Below, piece after piece: positions 1 through 8,031 of a DNA stretch of 64,000 nucleotides. Every line of letters begins with the position of its first letter. Positions within the stretch are counted from its first letter, which is position 1. The stretch is from Candidatus Woesearchaeota archaeon (lineage in GTDB: Archaea > Nanobdellota > Nanobdellia > Woesearchaeales > ARS49). The notes beneath the pieces were generated by a model. It was not told the DNA's origin. It searched no databases and was given only the letters and a program-made list of their open reading frames with translations. The stretch spans positions 1 to 64,000 of the forward strand of contig JASMHM010000002.1 of NCBI GenBank assembly GCA_030750765.1, given 5' to 3'. Position numbers and translations under genes: made by a program.

Positions 1-753
1 GAGCAGCTCTACTGCGGAGGTTAGTCTGTCCGTGTTGAAACGGTTGTTTTCCACCCAGGAGATGGCTGAAGTGATCTGTTCTATCCCTGCCTCTATTGAC
101 AGCGGGTTTCCTTCAGGGTCCAACACGTCAATAGACCTCATTCTTTCTCTGGCATCTTGATAGCTTTGTTGGGTGTTGTAGAAGGGGGAGCCTCCTGGCT
201 CTCCTTCTGGCAGGCCTAGTCGTAGTTGGTAGACGTGGGTGAACTCTTCCACCGCTCCGGTGCTGAACTCCCACTGTGGGGACATGTGCAACGAAGTGCT
301 GTTTTCGGCTATCAAGGTCAACCATAAGGCTTGAAAATGGGCTTGTTCCCACTTGTGTCCTCTGGGCACGAGATCTGCAGGGTGCAAAATCGGGGAATCC
401 GTCCTTTTTTGTAGTTCCTTTAGGAATTCGTAGCCTTTTCTGTAGTTGTAGTCAATGGTACTAGCCATGATGTCGTCATATTCTGGGCTGGCATCTCGTT
501 TATCATGACTGGAGGCAGGTCTGGTAAGAAATTCTCTAAGAGGGTCGTTTATGTCATACGCGCGTTCCAGACAGGCATACAGTTCTATCCCTGAGGTTAT
601 GGGGACGCTGAGATACGCAAACTCTTTCATACCGTGCAGGGCTCTAAATGTTCGTACGATGTTGTGTACTGCGTATGTTTGTTCGCATTCCGCAGACCAA
701 ACTTGCGTTTTGTACTTATACCACAACGATTTTGCTTCTAACGTATCTGTCAC
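1..753 (-). CDS. Nucleoside 2-deoxyribosyltransferase-like / DUF4406-like protein, C-terminus truncated by window edge
   Basis: Open frame read by hand on the minus strand, absent from the ORF track because it has no stop in the window: GTG-start MTDTLEAKSLWYKYKTQVW...YLSVPITSGIELY...ILHPADLVPRGHKWEQAHFQ...HMSPQWEFSTGAVEEFTH...; TTATAA box about 27 nt upstream of the GTG. Confidence 0.6.
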   Translation of the reverse strand, partial: MTDTLEAKSLWYKYKTQVWSAECEQTYAVHNIVRTFRALHGMKEFAYLSVPITSGIELYACLERAYDINDPLREFLTRPASSHDKRDASPEYDDIMASTIDYNYRKGYEFLKELQKRTDSPILHPADLVPRGHKWEQAHFQALWLTLIAENSTSLHMSPQWEFSTGAVEEFTHVYQLRLGLPEGEPGGSPFYNTQQSYQDARERMRSIDVLDPEGNPLSIEAGIEQITSAISWVENNRFNTDRLTSAVELL

Positions 754-818
754 GCCACGTGCTGGAAATTCATGAATTATAAGTGTTAGCGTCTTACAGA
801 GTGTAAACAATCCGCCCC

Positions 819-1364
819 TTACTGTTGCACAAGAGGTTGGTCAAGTATTGCTTGATTGAACGCTCTGGCATCCCTGCCGTGTTGTACCACGTGCGGAAAC
901 TTTAGCTCGCCATCATCGGCGCGGACACTGAGGCTAAACCACATTCCATAATTGGGATCGCTGGCCTTTGTGCGAGTGGTTCCGTCGGCTCGACACTCGT
1001 CCATATACTTCATAAAACGAGAAGTATCTCCACGACCGAGAACATGATGCGCCGAATACCTTATGCTGTCTCCAGGACTCCAACCCTCAGGAGTCATATC
1101 TTTGTAGGTAATAGGGCCGCCCTGCGTATGCATGGCAGTAAAGGTGAACTTTGCATCTGGTGATTCAGGTATGGTGTGTTCTGTACGGTTAGGAAAGGTC
1201 TCTACGTTCTTTGGACCCTTAAAGTCCAACACACTTTGCGCCAACGTTGCGGGAGTGTTTGGCTTTGGCGGCGTCACAGATGTTTCTAGTGTGCTAGGCC
1301 CCTTGCAGCCGACTAGTGCCGTCACTACCAACGCGATTGCTGTACTGTATAAATCTCGCCACAT
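819..1364 (-). CDS. Putative secreted lipoprotein, hypothetical
   Basis: N-terminal hydrophobic segment followed by LVGC lipobox; CTTATAAG box upstream. Confidence 0.6.
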   Translation of the reverse strand: MWRDLYSTAIALVVTALVGCKGPSTLETSVTPPKPNTPATLAQSVLDFKGPKNVETFPNRTEHTIPESPDAKFTFTAMHTQGGPITYKDMTPEGWSPGDSIRYSAHHVLGRGDTSRFMKYMDECRADGTTRTKASDPNYGMWFSLSVRADDGELKFPHVVQHGRDARAFNQAILDQPLVQQ

Positions 1365-1400
1365 ACTGGTGTAAAGTCCCCCACGGCTTATAAGTTTTCG

Positions 1401-2174
1401 CTACTCGGTAAAGGCCAGTTCACCTACTATCTTGGCTGCCAATTTTGCTGTCTTACCCTGACTGTCCAATTGCGGGTTGACTTCTACAATATCTGCGCCT
1501 TGGTAGTTTTCTAGTGCACAAAGCTTCTCCAAAAAGGCAAAGAGGTCTGCGTTTTTTAGTCCGCCTTCTTCTGGGTAGCCTGTTGCAGGCGCAAGAGAAG
1601 GGTCAAGGTTATCAATATCCACGCTCAAAAACAGGGCTGGAGCGTTTTGGACGTAATGAAGCACTTCATGGATGATTTTGTCTCTGTTGGCCAAAACATC
1701 ATCTGCATTGTACGCTTTTATTCCTTTTTCTTTCACAAAACGCAACTCTTCTGGATCCCAAGCTCGCGTTCCAATAAGTACTAATCGTTCAGGAAGCAAG
1801 CAACCATCAGCAATAAGCATCCGCAGATAGTTCTCATGCGTAGGGATGTCAAACTCTTGCATTAGGTCTGGATGGGCGTCAAAAACGATTAATGCCGCTT
1901 CTGGGTGTTGTGTGGCGAACGCTTTGAAGGTGGAAAACGTTATGGAATGGTCTCCGCCCAAACAAACGCTAGGAAATTGTACTGTGTTTAGAATGCTTAA
2001 TTGTGTTGCAGGAAAATCACTAGAAAACACGTTCACCGTTTGGTTTTGTATGCTTAACGGCTTTCCAAGATGGCTAACCTCGCTTGCCTGGCTCAGGATG
2101 GCTGCAGGTCCTAGCTCGCATCCTTGGTTCTTTCCCATGCTTCCCCCAGAAAAGGGGATAGAGTACACTCTCAT
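1401..2174 (-). CDS. Arginase/agmatinase (ureohydrolase) family protein
   Basis: GGDHSITF, FDAHPD and SVDIDNLDPSLAPATGYPEEGGL metal-binding motifs. Confidence 0.9.
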   Translation of the reverse strand: MRVYSIPFSGGSMGKNQGCELGPAAILSQASEVSHLGKPLSIQNQTVNVFSSDFPATQLSILNTVQFPSVCLGGDHSITFSTFKAFATQHPEAALIVFDAHPDLMQEFDIPTHENYLRMLIADGCLLPERLVLIGTRAWDPEELRFVKEKGIKAYNADDVLANRDKIIHEVLHYVQNAPALFLSVDIDNLDPSLAPATGYPEEGGLKNADLFAFLEKLCALENYQGADIVEVNPQLDSQGKTAKLAAKIVGELAFTE

Positions 2175-2206
2175 AACAAAAAAAGAAAGTTAAAAGATAA
2201 AAAGGT

Positions 2207-2527
2207 TTAGTCTCCGTTCTCCCATCTGTACGTGGTTGCCCAACCATCCCCTGTTACGGGATGGAGACAGGTGCCATTTGGGCTTGCCTTCTCAAAATCA
2301 TATGGTGTTGTTCTGTTTTGAGCGCCTGCCCAGTACCGCATGCGTTGCTGGCCTCTGCCATCCGTGATGCGCACGTACACTTGGCTGGAGTCCATGTTGG
2401 CTAGAATGGTTGCTCCGTGTATTCTATGCTTCTTTACGGCAACCTTCACGGTGATTGCCTCATCTTCATCCATCACTGACCGGTCTATGTTGCTGACCCG
2501 CCAATACCACTCACGTTCCCTGTTCAT
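2207..2527 (-). CDS. Hypothetical protein (106 aa) with long leader
   Basis: Open frame; AGGAGG Shine-Dalgarno-like motif 8-9 nt upstream of the ATG. Confidence 0.6.
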   Translation of the reverse strand: MNREREWYWRVSNIDRSVMDEDEAITVKVAVKKHRIHGATILANMDSSQVYVRITDGRGQQRMRYWAGAQNRTTPYDFEKASPNGTCLHPVTGDGWATTYRWENGD

Positions 2528-2580
2528 TTCTTTTGCCTCCTGTGCGAGCTACAAAACACCGCAGGCAAGTAAGATTAATG

Positions 2581-2619
2581 TGAGTGAACCTAACTTGCCA
2601 GAGGCAAGTTGGTCACTCA
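2581..2619 (-). promoter_or_regulatory. Leader hairpin with possible alternative pairing
   Basis: TGAGTGA-ACC-T-AACTTGCC-aga-GGCAAGTT-GG-TCACTCA; a second GGCAAGT lies at about 2564-2570. Confidence 0.5.
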
Positions 2620-2681
2620 GCACAAATAGTGGCGACTAGCAACTTCTTCGTTAAACTCAGATTGTTGCCATCATACGCCAT
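2613..2681 (-). CDS. Candidate 22-aa upstream ORF (MAYDGNNLSLTKKLLVATICAE)
   Basis: ATG about 28 nt downstream of a TTTATATA box; the TGA stop lies in the outer stem of a hairpin. Confidence 0.35.
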   Translation of the reverse strand: MAYDGNNLSLTKKLLVATICAE

Positions 2682-2728
2682 AAAATACTAGGAAGGTGAG
2701 AAGTATATAAACCTTGTGCCCATACTTT

Positions 2729-4378
2729 TTACATTGTTTTCGGTGCGGCGATGCCGAGAAGGGCTAATCCGTTTTCTAGGACGGTGGTGGTCGCTTTCAC
2801 CAAGCTTAATCTTGCGGCTTTCTCTTTGTCATCTGCTTTCAACACCGGACACGCGTGGTAGAACTCGTTGAATCTGTGTGAAACTTCTAACAAGTATTGT
2901 GCAAGGGTGTGGGGTTTTCTTTCTCTGAGCGCGTTCTGCACCATCATTGTATAATTACCTAAGACGGTTACTAACTTTACCTCTGCAGCGTGTTTCAGCT
3001 GGGTGAAGTCGGGCTTGCCTACTTTTACGTTGGTGAGTATGCTGTTGGCTCTGGCGTTGCTGTACATAAGATAGGGTCCGGTGTCTCCTTCAAATTGTAC
3101 AATCTTTTCCCAGTCAAACATTATGTCGCGGACACGATCGTTCACCAAATCTCCGAAGATGACTGCCCCTACTCCTACTTGCTGTGCTACTTTCTCTTTG
3201 TTGGCTAGTTTGGGATTTTTTTCTTTGATCAGGTTGAGTGCTAGCTGGATGGTTTCTTCTAAGACTTTGTCTAGCAACACTAAGGTTCCTTTTCTGGTGG
3301 CCATCTTTTTCCCGCCTTCTGCGAGGTACATTCCGAACTTGATGTGTTCGGTGCCTTTGTAGCCGAGTTTTTTGGCTACGCTAAACACCTGAGTGAAGTA
3401 GAGTGTTTGTTCATTCCCCACAACGTATAGCATATGGTCTGCTTTGTAGTGTTTGACTCTATACTCGATGCTTGCTAGGTCTCTCGCACCATACGTGGTG
3501 GCTTCGTCACTCTTCTTCAACATTAATGGTACGGGTTCCATAGGCACCACTAACGCGTTCTGGTCGATCTTGCTTAACCCTTTCTTTTTCAACAACGCTA
3601 ACGTTGCTTCCACTTTGGGTAGGATGCTGAACTCTCCGTCAAAGCTGTCAAACTCCACTCCTAATATCGTATAGATTCTTTTGAATTCTTTGAGAGAAAG
3701 ATCTCTGAACTTGTGGTAGAGTTGTAATGCTTCCTTGTCTCCTTCTTCCAATTTCTTGAACCAGTCTCTTGCTTGTTGTTGCAACTCTTCATCATCTTCT
3801 GCTTCCTTGTTGTACCTTACATAGATCTCGTACAAGTGCTTGATGGGTTCTTTTGCTAGCTTTTTTGCATCCCCCCATCTCCTGTACCCTTCTATATACT
3901 TCCCAAAGGGTGTTCCCCAGTCTCCTAGGTAGTTCAGTCGTACTACTTTGTACCCTTGGTTCTGGAAGAGGTTGACCAAGCACTGTCCTATGACTGTTGA
4001 TCGTAAGTGTCCTATTCCAAAAGGTTTGGCAACGTTAGGATGGGAATAGTCCATGACGACTGTTTTCCCTTTACCTTCTTGAGAGGTGCCGTGCTTTTCT
4101 TTCTCTTTGAGTATTTTTGTAATCACAGACTCTGCTAGGGCTCCTTCTTTGAGGAAGAAGTTGAGATAGCCGCCTTTTGCTTCTACTTTTGCGACAAAGT
4201 CTGGTGCTTTCACTTCTTTGGCTAGCTCTTCTGCTATCTGGACAGGATTTTGCTTTCTTTCTTTTGCTAGCGGAAAGCAGGGCATGCTAAAGTCTCCAAA
4301 GCTGGGATCGGGTGGCTGGCGGAGCTCTGCCTGCTTTGATATCTTTTTTACCAATTTCAGCAGGGTTTCTTCGAACAT
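2729..4378 (-). CDS. argS: Arginyl-tRNA synthetase
   Basis: HPNVAKPFGIGHLRST HIGH-region motif, class I synthetase architecture, KKMATRKG motif; start set at MFEETLL. Confidence 0.95.
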   Translation of the reverse strand: MFEETLLKLVKKISKQAELRQPPDPSFGDFSMPCFPLAKERKQNPVQIAEELAKEVKAPDFVAKVEAKGGYLNFFLKEGALAESVITKILKEKEKHGTSQEGKGKTVVMDYSHPNVAKPFGIGHLRSTVIGQCLVNLFQNQGYKVVRLNYLGDWGTPFGKYIEGYRRWGDAKKLAKEPIKHLYEIYVRYNKEAEDDEELQQQARDWFKKLEEGDKEALQLYHKFRDLSLKEFKRIYTILGVEFDSFDGEFSILPKVEATLALLKKKGLSKIDQNALVVPMEPVPLMLKKSDEATTYGARDLASIEYRVKHYKADHMLYVVGNEQTLYFTQVFSVAKKLGYKGTEHIKFGMYLAEGGKKMATRKGTLVLLDKVLEETIQLALNLIKEKNPKLANKEKVAQQVGVGAVIFGDLVNDRVRDIMFDWEKIVQFEGDTGPYLMYSNARANSILTNVKVGKPDFTQLKHAAEVKLVTVLGNYTMMVQNALRERKPHTLAQYLLEVSHRFNEFYHACPVLKADDKEKAARLSLVKATTTVLENGLALLGIAAPKTM

Positions 4379-4453
4379 GTGGTACGTCCACGAATAGGGC
4401 TTAATAAAGGTATGTCCGAAGGAGTTATATGCTATGCGAAATTGATCCTTGTC

Positions 4454-4966
4454 ATGTGGCAACAAGCTAATGATTTAATGCGCGGACCTGCGTATTTTTT
4501 GTATAATGAAGGGGACACGTTACTGGTGGTTGCAGGAGAGGATGCCGTGCACAGGCTTGAAGTAAGGTGGGATGATCTGATGTTTTGTCCGCCGCACCTG
4601 GGCGGACAAATTCCCTGTCCTACACGAAGGTTACATTCCGTGGTTCTTGGTGAGCCTGCGAGCGAGGTGGGCTATTTTCGGCCTGAAGGAACAAGGCGTA
4701 CGTCTTGGATTGAACAGGATGTGGAGGCGTATACTATGCAAGATTTGCCTGATGCTCCGCCAAAAAGGGAAACTGTTTTTGAAAGCGAAATGTTTGATTT
4801 TTGGAAGCCCGAGTGCACGAGCCATCTTCACGAACGGCGTGACTGGTTTTGGCATCTGGCAAAAGAAGTGCCCCCTCTGAAGCCTTCTATGGAGCAGGCA
4901 ATCGACCGGTTGGGTTCTGGGTCACGTTATGAATCCACAGGAGGGAATGATGCTTCTAAACAGTAA
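4454..4966 (+). CDS. Hypothetical protein
   Basis: Open frame; TTATAT box about 28 nt upstream of ATG at 4454. Confidence 0.5.
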   Translation: MWQQANDLMRGPAYFLYNEGDTLLVVAGEDAVHRLEVRWDDLMFCPPHLGGQIPCPTRRLHSVVLGEPASEVGYFRPEGTRRTSWIEQDVEAYTMQDLPDAPPKRETVFESEMFDFWKPECTSHLHERRDWFWHLAKEVPPLKPSMEQAIDRLGSGSRYESTGGNDASKQ

Positions 4967-5339
4967 TATTAAATACGTTTGTCAACGTGGGAATCCTGAC
5001 GTGAGGGTTGGTTTTGACCCGTCTGGTGATGTGCGATGTCTAGAGGTGAGCGGGAAGAATAGATTTGCCCGCTTGTTCTTTTTTGATGAGGAACCGGAGC
5101 TGAGTCAATGGGGAACGTATGAACAGAAAACAATTGTGAATTCAAGCGAGGCGGGTAGTCCGGGAACTATCACTCGTGGACACTACTCGAGTGTTGTCAA
5201 GCCATCTGTCTTCTCAGAAGAGGGTCTGAGTGAGGAGTGTAAAACCGAGCTTGGCATACATAAGCCTCGATTTGCGCAACTGCGCACTTTTGAGAATTTA
5301 GCAGCATCATTACAGAACGTACTACTGCACCTCCCCTAA
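4947..5339 (+). CDS. Hypothetical protein
   Basis: Open frame overlapping the end of the upstream gene. Confidence 0.5.
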   Translation: MMLLNSNIKYVCQRGNPDVRVGFDPSGDVRCLEVSGKNRFARLFFFDEEPELSQWGTYEQKTIVNSSEAGSPGTITRGHYSSVVKPSVFSEEGLSEECKTELGIHKPRFAQLRTFENLAASLQNVLLHLP

Positions 5340-5369
5340 GCTTATAAATGCTGTTTTCTTCCACTATCT

Positions 5370-6065
5370 ATGAGTGGGGGGAAGGACATACGTGGACCTG
5401 AGCCAGATTGGTTTAACATTGCCGTGTATGGTGAGGAGTGGGAAAGAGGCACCAAAAAGGTCCCTACCGAGCTTCTATCTGATTATAACCGCCTGGTTTT
5501 GCATTCTGATGTTTTAGGAGGGTGGCAGATGCCTTCGAGAGCAGAAAAAGCTTACAACAATGAAATAGGGGTGGTTCTTGGTTCACCTAAATCACACGTA
5601 CCAAAAAGCGTGGCTGCCCATTACGCAGTGCGCACGCCATTGAACCAGGGTAGGAATGAAAACAATCGCAGACGTGCTATGGTTCGCTTGCTAGACAAAT
5701 CAGTCTCTTCCCGTCCAGGACAAAAGCGCATCGAAGAGTACCTCAGACCTCTCGTAGGAAGTTTTGGGATTCCCGAATGGAACTGCGATGGCTCAAGCAG
5801 AGAGGTGCGAGTGCTCAGCCTTGCATATGCGCTCGCCATCAACCACCGAGTTGCTTTGTTGGCAGAAAATGAAAGAATTTTGGACTTTGCAGACACCTTC
5901 TCTCGTGAGGTCAGAGAGGGCAAGCATCCAGGGTTTGTGTGCTTCTATCACGTCCAACCTTGGAAAATGGAACGAAAAGAGGGAATATTTGTTCCTAACT
6001 CACACGTAAAATTCAGAAACCAACGCGCATCTTATCGACCTTCTTTCGAACCGCTTAGCGCGTAG
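5370..6065 (+). CDS. Hypothetical protein
   Basis: Open frame; CTTATAAATG box about 28 nt upstream. Confidence 0.6.
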   Translation: MSGGKDIRGPEPDWFNIAVYGEEWERGTKKVPTELLSDYNRLVLHSDVLGGWQMPSRAEKAYNNEIGVVLGSPKSHVPKSVAAHYAVRTPLNQGRNENNRRRAMVRLLDKSVSSRPGQKRIEEYLRPLVGSFGIPEWNCDGSSREVRVLSLAYALAINHRVALLAENERILDFADTFSREVREGKHPGFVCFYHVQPWKMERKEGIFVPNSHVKFRNQRASYRPSFEPLSA

Positions 6066-6067
6066 GA

Positions 6068-6532
6068 TTAATATGTGGCAGTTCTCTTAAGAATGTTACG
6101 TATGCCTACGTCTGGGTCTTTCATCTCTGTTTTGTACAAGGGTATGATGTGCCAGTGAAGATGGTGGATGGTGCGTCCTGCAGCCTCGCCATTGTTCAGC
6201 CCCCAGAAAAACTGTACTGGTGGCGTGCCGAGGTCAGGATGCTGGAGAGCTCTCTTGCAAAATGCCTTTGATGAATCATTCAATGGATCGCGTACAAAAC
6301 CTTTGTACAGATCTTCAAGGTCTGCTTCTAGGATGATTTTCTGTGCTTCCATCGCTGCTCCTACCCAAGATTTTTGGTGTTCTGGTTTCTGATCAGAAAA
6401 ATCCACGACATGTGAGGTAGGGATGACTTCTACATGGCCGGGTGAGACCGGAAAACGATCATAGCGCACATACCACAAGTCATTCTGCCATACTGCCTCT
6501 GCTTTTCCCAGATCACAAAACAAACATGCCAT
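6068..6532 (-). CDS. HIT family hydrolase
   Basis: CLFCDLG N-terminus and HHLHWHIIP histidine triad. Confidence 0.9.
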   Translation of the reverse strand: MACLFCDLGKAEAVWQNDLWYVRYDRFPVSPGHVEVIPTSHVVDFSDQKPEHQKSWVGAAMEAQKIILEADLEDLYKGFVRDPLNDSSKAFCKRALQHPDLGTPPVQFFWGLNNGEAAGRTIHHLHWHIIPLYKTEMKDPDVGIRNILKRTATY

Positions 6533-6621
6533 TCCTTAGGGAGGCGACGTCTTTTTCTTGATTTTTAGTCATTGAATTCCATTATTGGTGTAAAACATAA
6601 AAGGATATGCCGAAATATCTG

Positions 6622-6679
6622 GAAAACTGTTCGGTTTTCACCTACTTTTAGTCCAAATATGGAAAACCATTCCGTTTAA
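6622..6679 (+). promoter_or_regulatory. Two putative operator sites upstream of the Lrp gene
   Basis: GAAAAC-TGTTCG-GTTTTC (6622-6639) and GAAAAC-CATTCC-GTTTAA (6662-6679), exactly 40 bp apart. Confidence 0.5.
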
Positions 6680-6719
6680 GAGCGAAAAATACTTAAAGAA
6701 TGAGGCAATTCTAGGTATA

Positions 6720-7160
6720 ATGAGTGTGGATAACAAGGATCGTCGGATCATCGCAGAACTCGTCCAGAATAGCGACCAGACCACCAGCAAGCTTAGTAAG
6801 AAGCTAGGAATACCCATCACCACGGTGCACAACCGCATAAAAAAGTTGCAAAAGGATGGTGTTATCATCAACTACACAGTAAATCTGGACCATCACAAGC
6901 TGGGAAGGCCAATCCCTGCGTTCATCAACGTGACTATTAACTATGGGGCTGGCAAGAATATCAGTCAGACATCCATAGCCACAAAACTGAAAAAAATAGA
7001 TGGGGTGTACGAAACCTACATTCTTACCGGCGGTGCAGATATCGTAGCCAAAGTGCTCGCCAAGGACATCCCAGATCTGAACGCTATCGTTACCGAGAAA
7101 TTAAGAAATATAGAGGGAATTGACAAAACGCAGACGAGTATCGTGTTAAAAGAAGTGTAG
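6720..7160 (+). CDS. Lrp/AsnC family transcriptional regulator
   Basis: N-terminal HTH (TTSKLSKKLGIPITTVHNRIKKLQKDGVI) plus RAM-like domain (YETYILTGGADIVAKV). Confidence 0.9.
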   Translation: MSVDNKDRRIIAELVQNSDQTTSKLSKKLGIPITTVHNRIKKLQKDGVIINYTVNLDHHKLGRPIPAFINVTINYGAGKNISQTSIATKLKKIDGVYETYILTGGADIVAKVLAKDIPDLNAIVTEKLRNIEGIDKTQTSIVLKEV

Positions 7161-7204
7161 CAGGGACCCGATAGCTTTAAAAAGTCAAGTCTTGTCTTAC
7201 TCGT

Positions 7205-7708
7205 ATGGCCAAACTAAGAAAGTTCTCCGCATATCAGACGGTTGAACGACCCTACACAAGGCACTCAAAGTATAAGGTGAAGAACTTCGTACGTAGCAGG
7301 CCAGTCAACAGAATCGTACGTTTTGTGATGGGCAGTCGAACCAAAACATTCAAGCACAAACTACAATTGGTGAGCAATCAACGCATGCAAATGCGGGACA
7401 ACGCTATTGAGGCAGCACGGCAAACCTGCAACAGGTTGTTAGAGTTAGAATTCATAGCTAATTATCGATTCATGATTCATGTGTTTCCGCATCACATTCT
7501 CAGAGAGAACCCATTATCTGCCGGAGCAGGCGCTGACCGAATGAGTACAGGAATGGCACACAGCTTTGGAAAGAACATTGGCATTGCTGCCCAAGTGAAA
7601 AAGGGAAAGGTCATCTTTTCGGTACAATTCAACGAAAACCCAGAGATAGTGAAGGTAGCGTTGAAGCGAGCAGCCGCAAAGCTACCATGCAAATGTCTGA
7701 TACGCTAA
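7205..7708 (+). CDS. rpl10e: Ribosomal protein L10e (uL16)
   Basis: MAKLRKFSAYQTVERPYTRHSKYK...SAGAGADRMSTGMAHSFGK. Confidence 0.93.
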   Translation: MAKLRKFSAYQTVERPYTRHSKYKVKNFVRSRPVNRIVRFVMGSRTKTFKHKLQLVSNQRMQMRDNAIEAARQTCNRLLELEFIANYRFMIHVFPHHILRENPLSAGAGADRMSTGMAHSFGKNIGIAAQVKKGKVIFSVQFNENPEIVKVALKRAAAKLPCKCLIR

Positions 7709-8031
7709 CGTACGAGGAATTTCTTAAAGTAGACATCCGTGTTGGTAAGATAGTCAAGGCCATGGAGTTTCCTGAGGCTAACAAGCCAGCGTACAAGTTA
7801 GAGATTGACTTTGGAGATTTGGGAATAAAACAATCCAGTGCACAACTCACTAAAGAGCATGCATTAGAAGAATTAGAAGGCATGCTTGTTCTTTGCGTGG
7901 TCAACTTTCCTCCCAAACAAATAGGGCCCTGGAAGAGCGAAGTGCTAACCTTAGGCGTGCCGGGCAAGAACGGTTCCTGGACTTTGGTTGGTCCAACCAA
8001 AGATGTTGCCATCGGCGGCAGGCTAGCGTAG
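7693..8031 (+). CDS. csaA: tRNA-binding (EMAP/CsaA-like) domain protein
   Basis: LKVDIRVGKIVKAMEFPEANKPAYKLEIDFG and CVVNFPPKQIGPWKSEVLTLG. Confidence 0.88.
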   Translation: MSDTLTYEEFLKVDIRVGKIVKAMEFPEANKPAYKLEIDFGDLGIKQSSAQLTKEHALEELEGMLVLCVVNFPPKQIGPWKSEVLTLGVPGKNGSWTLVGPTKDVAIGGRLA

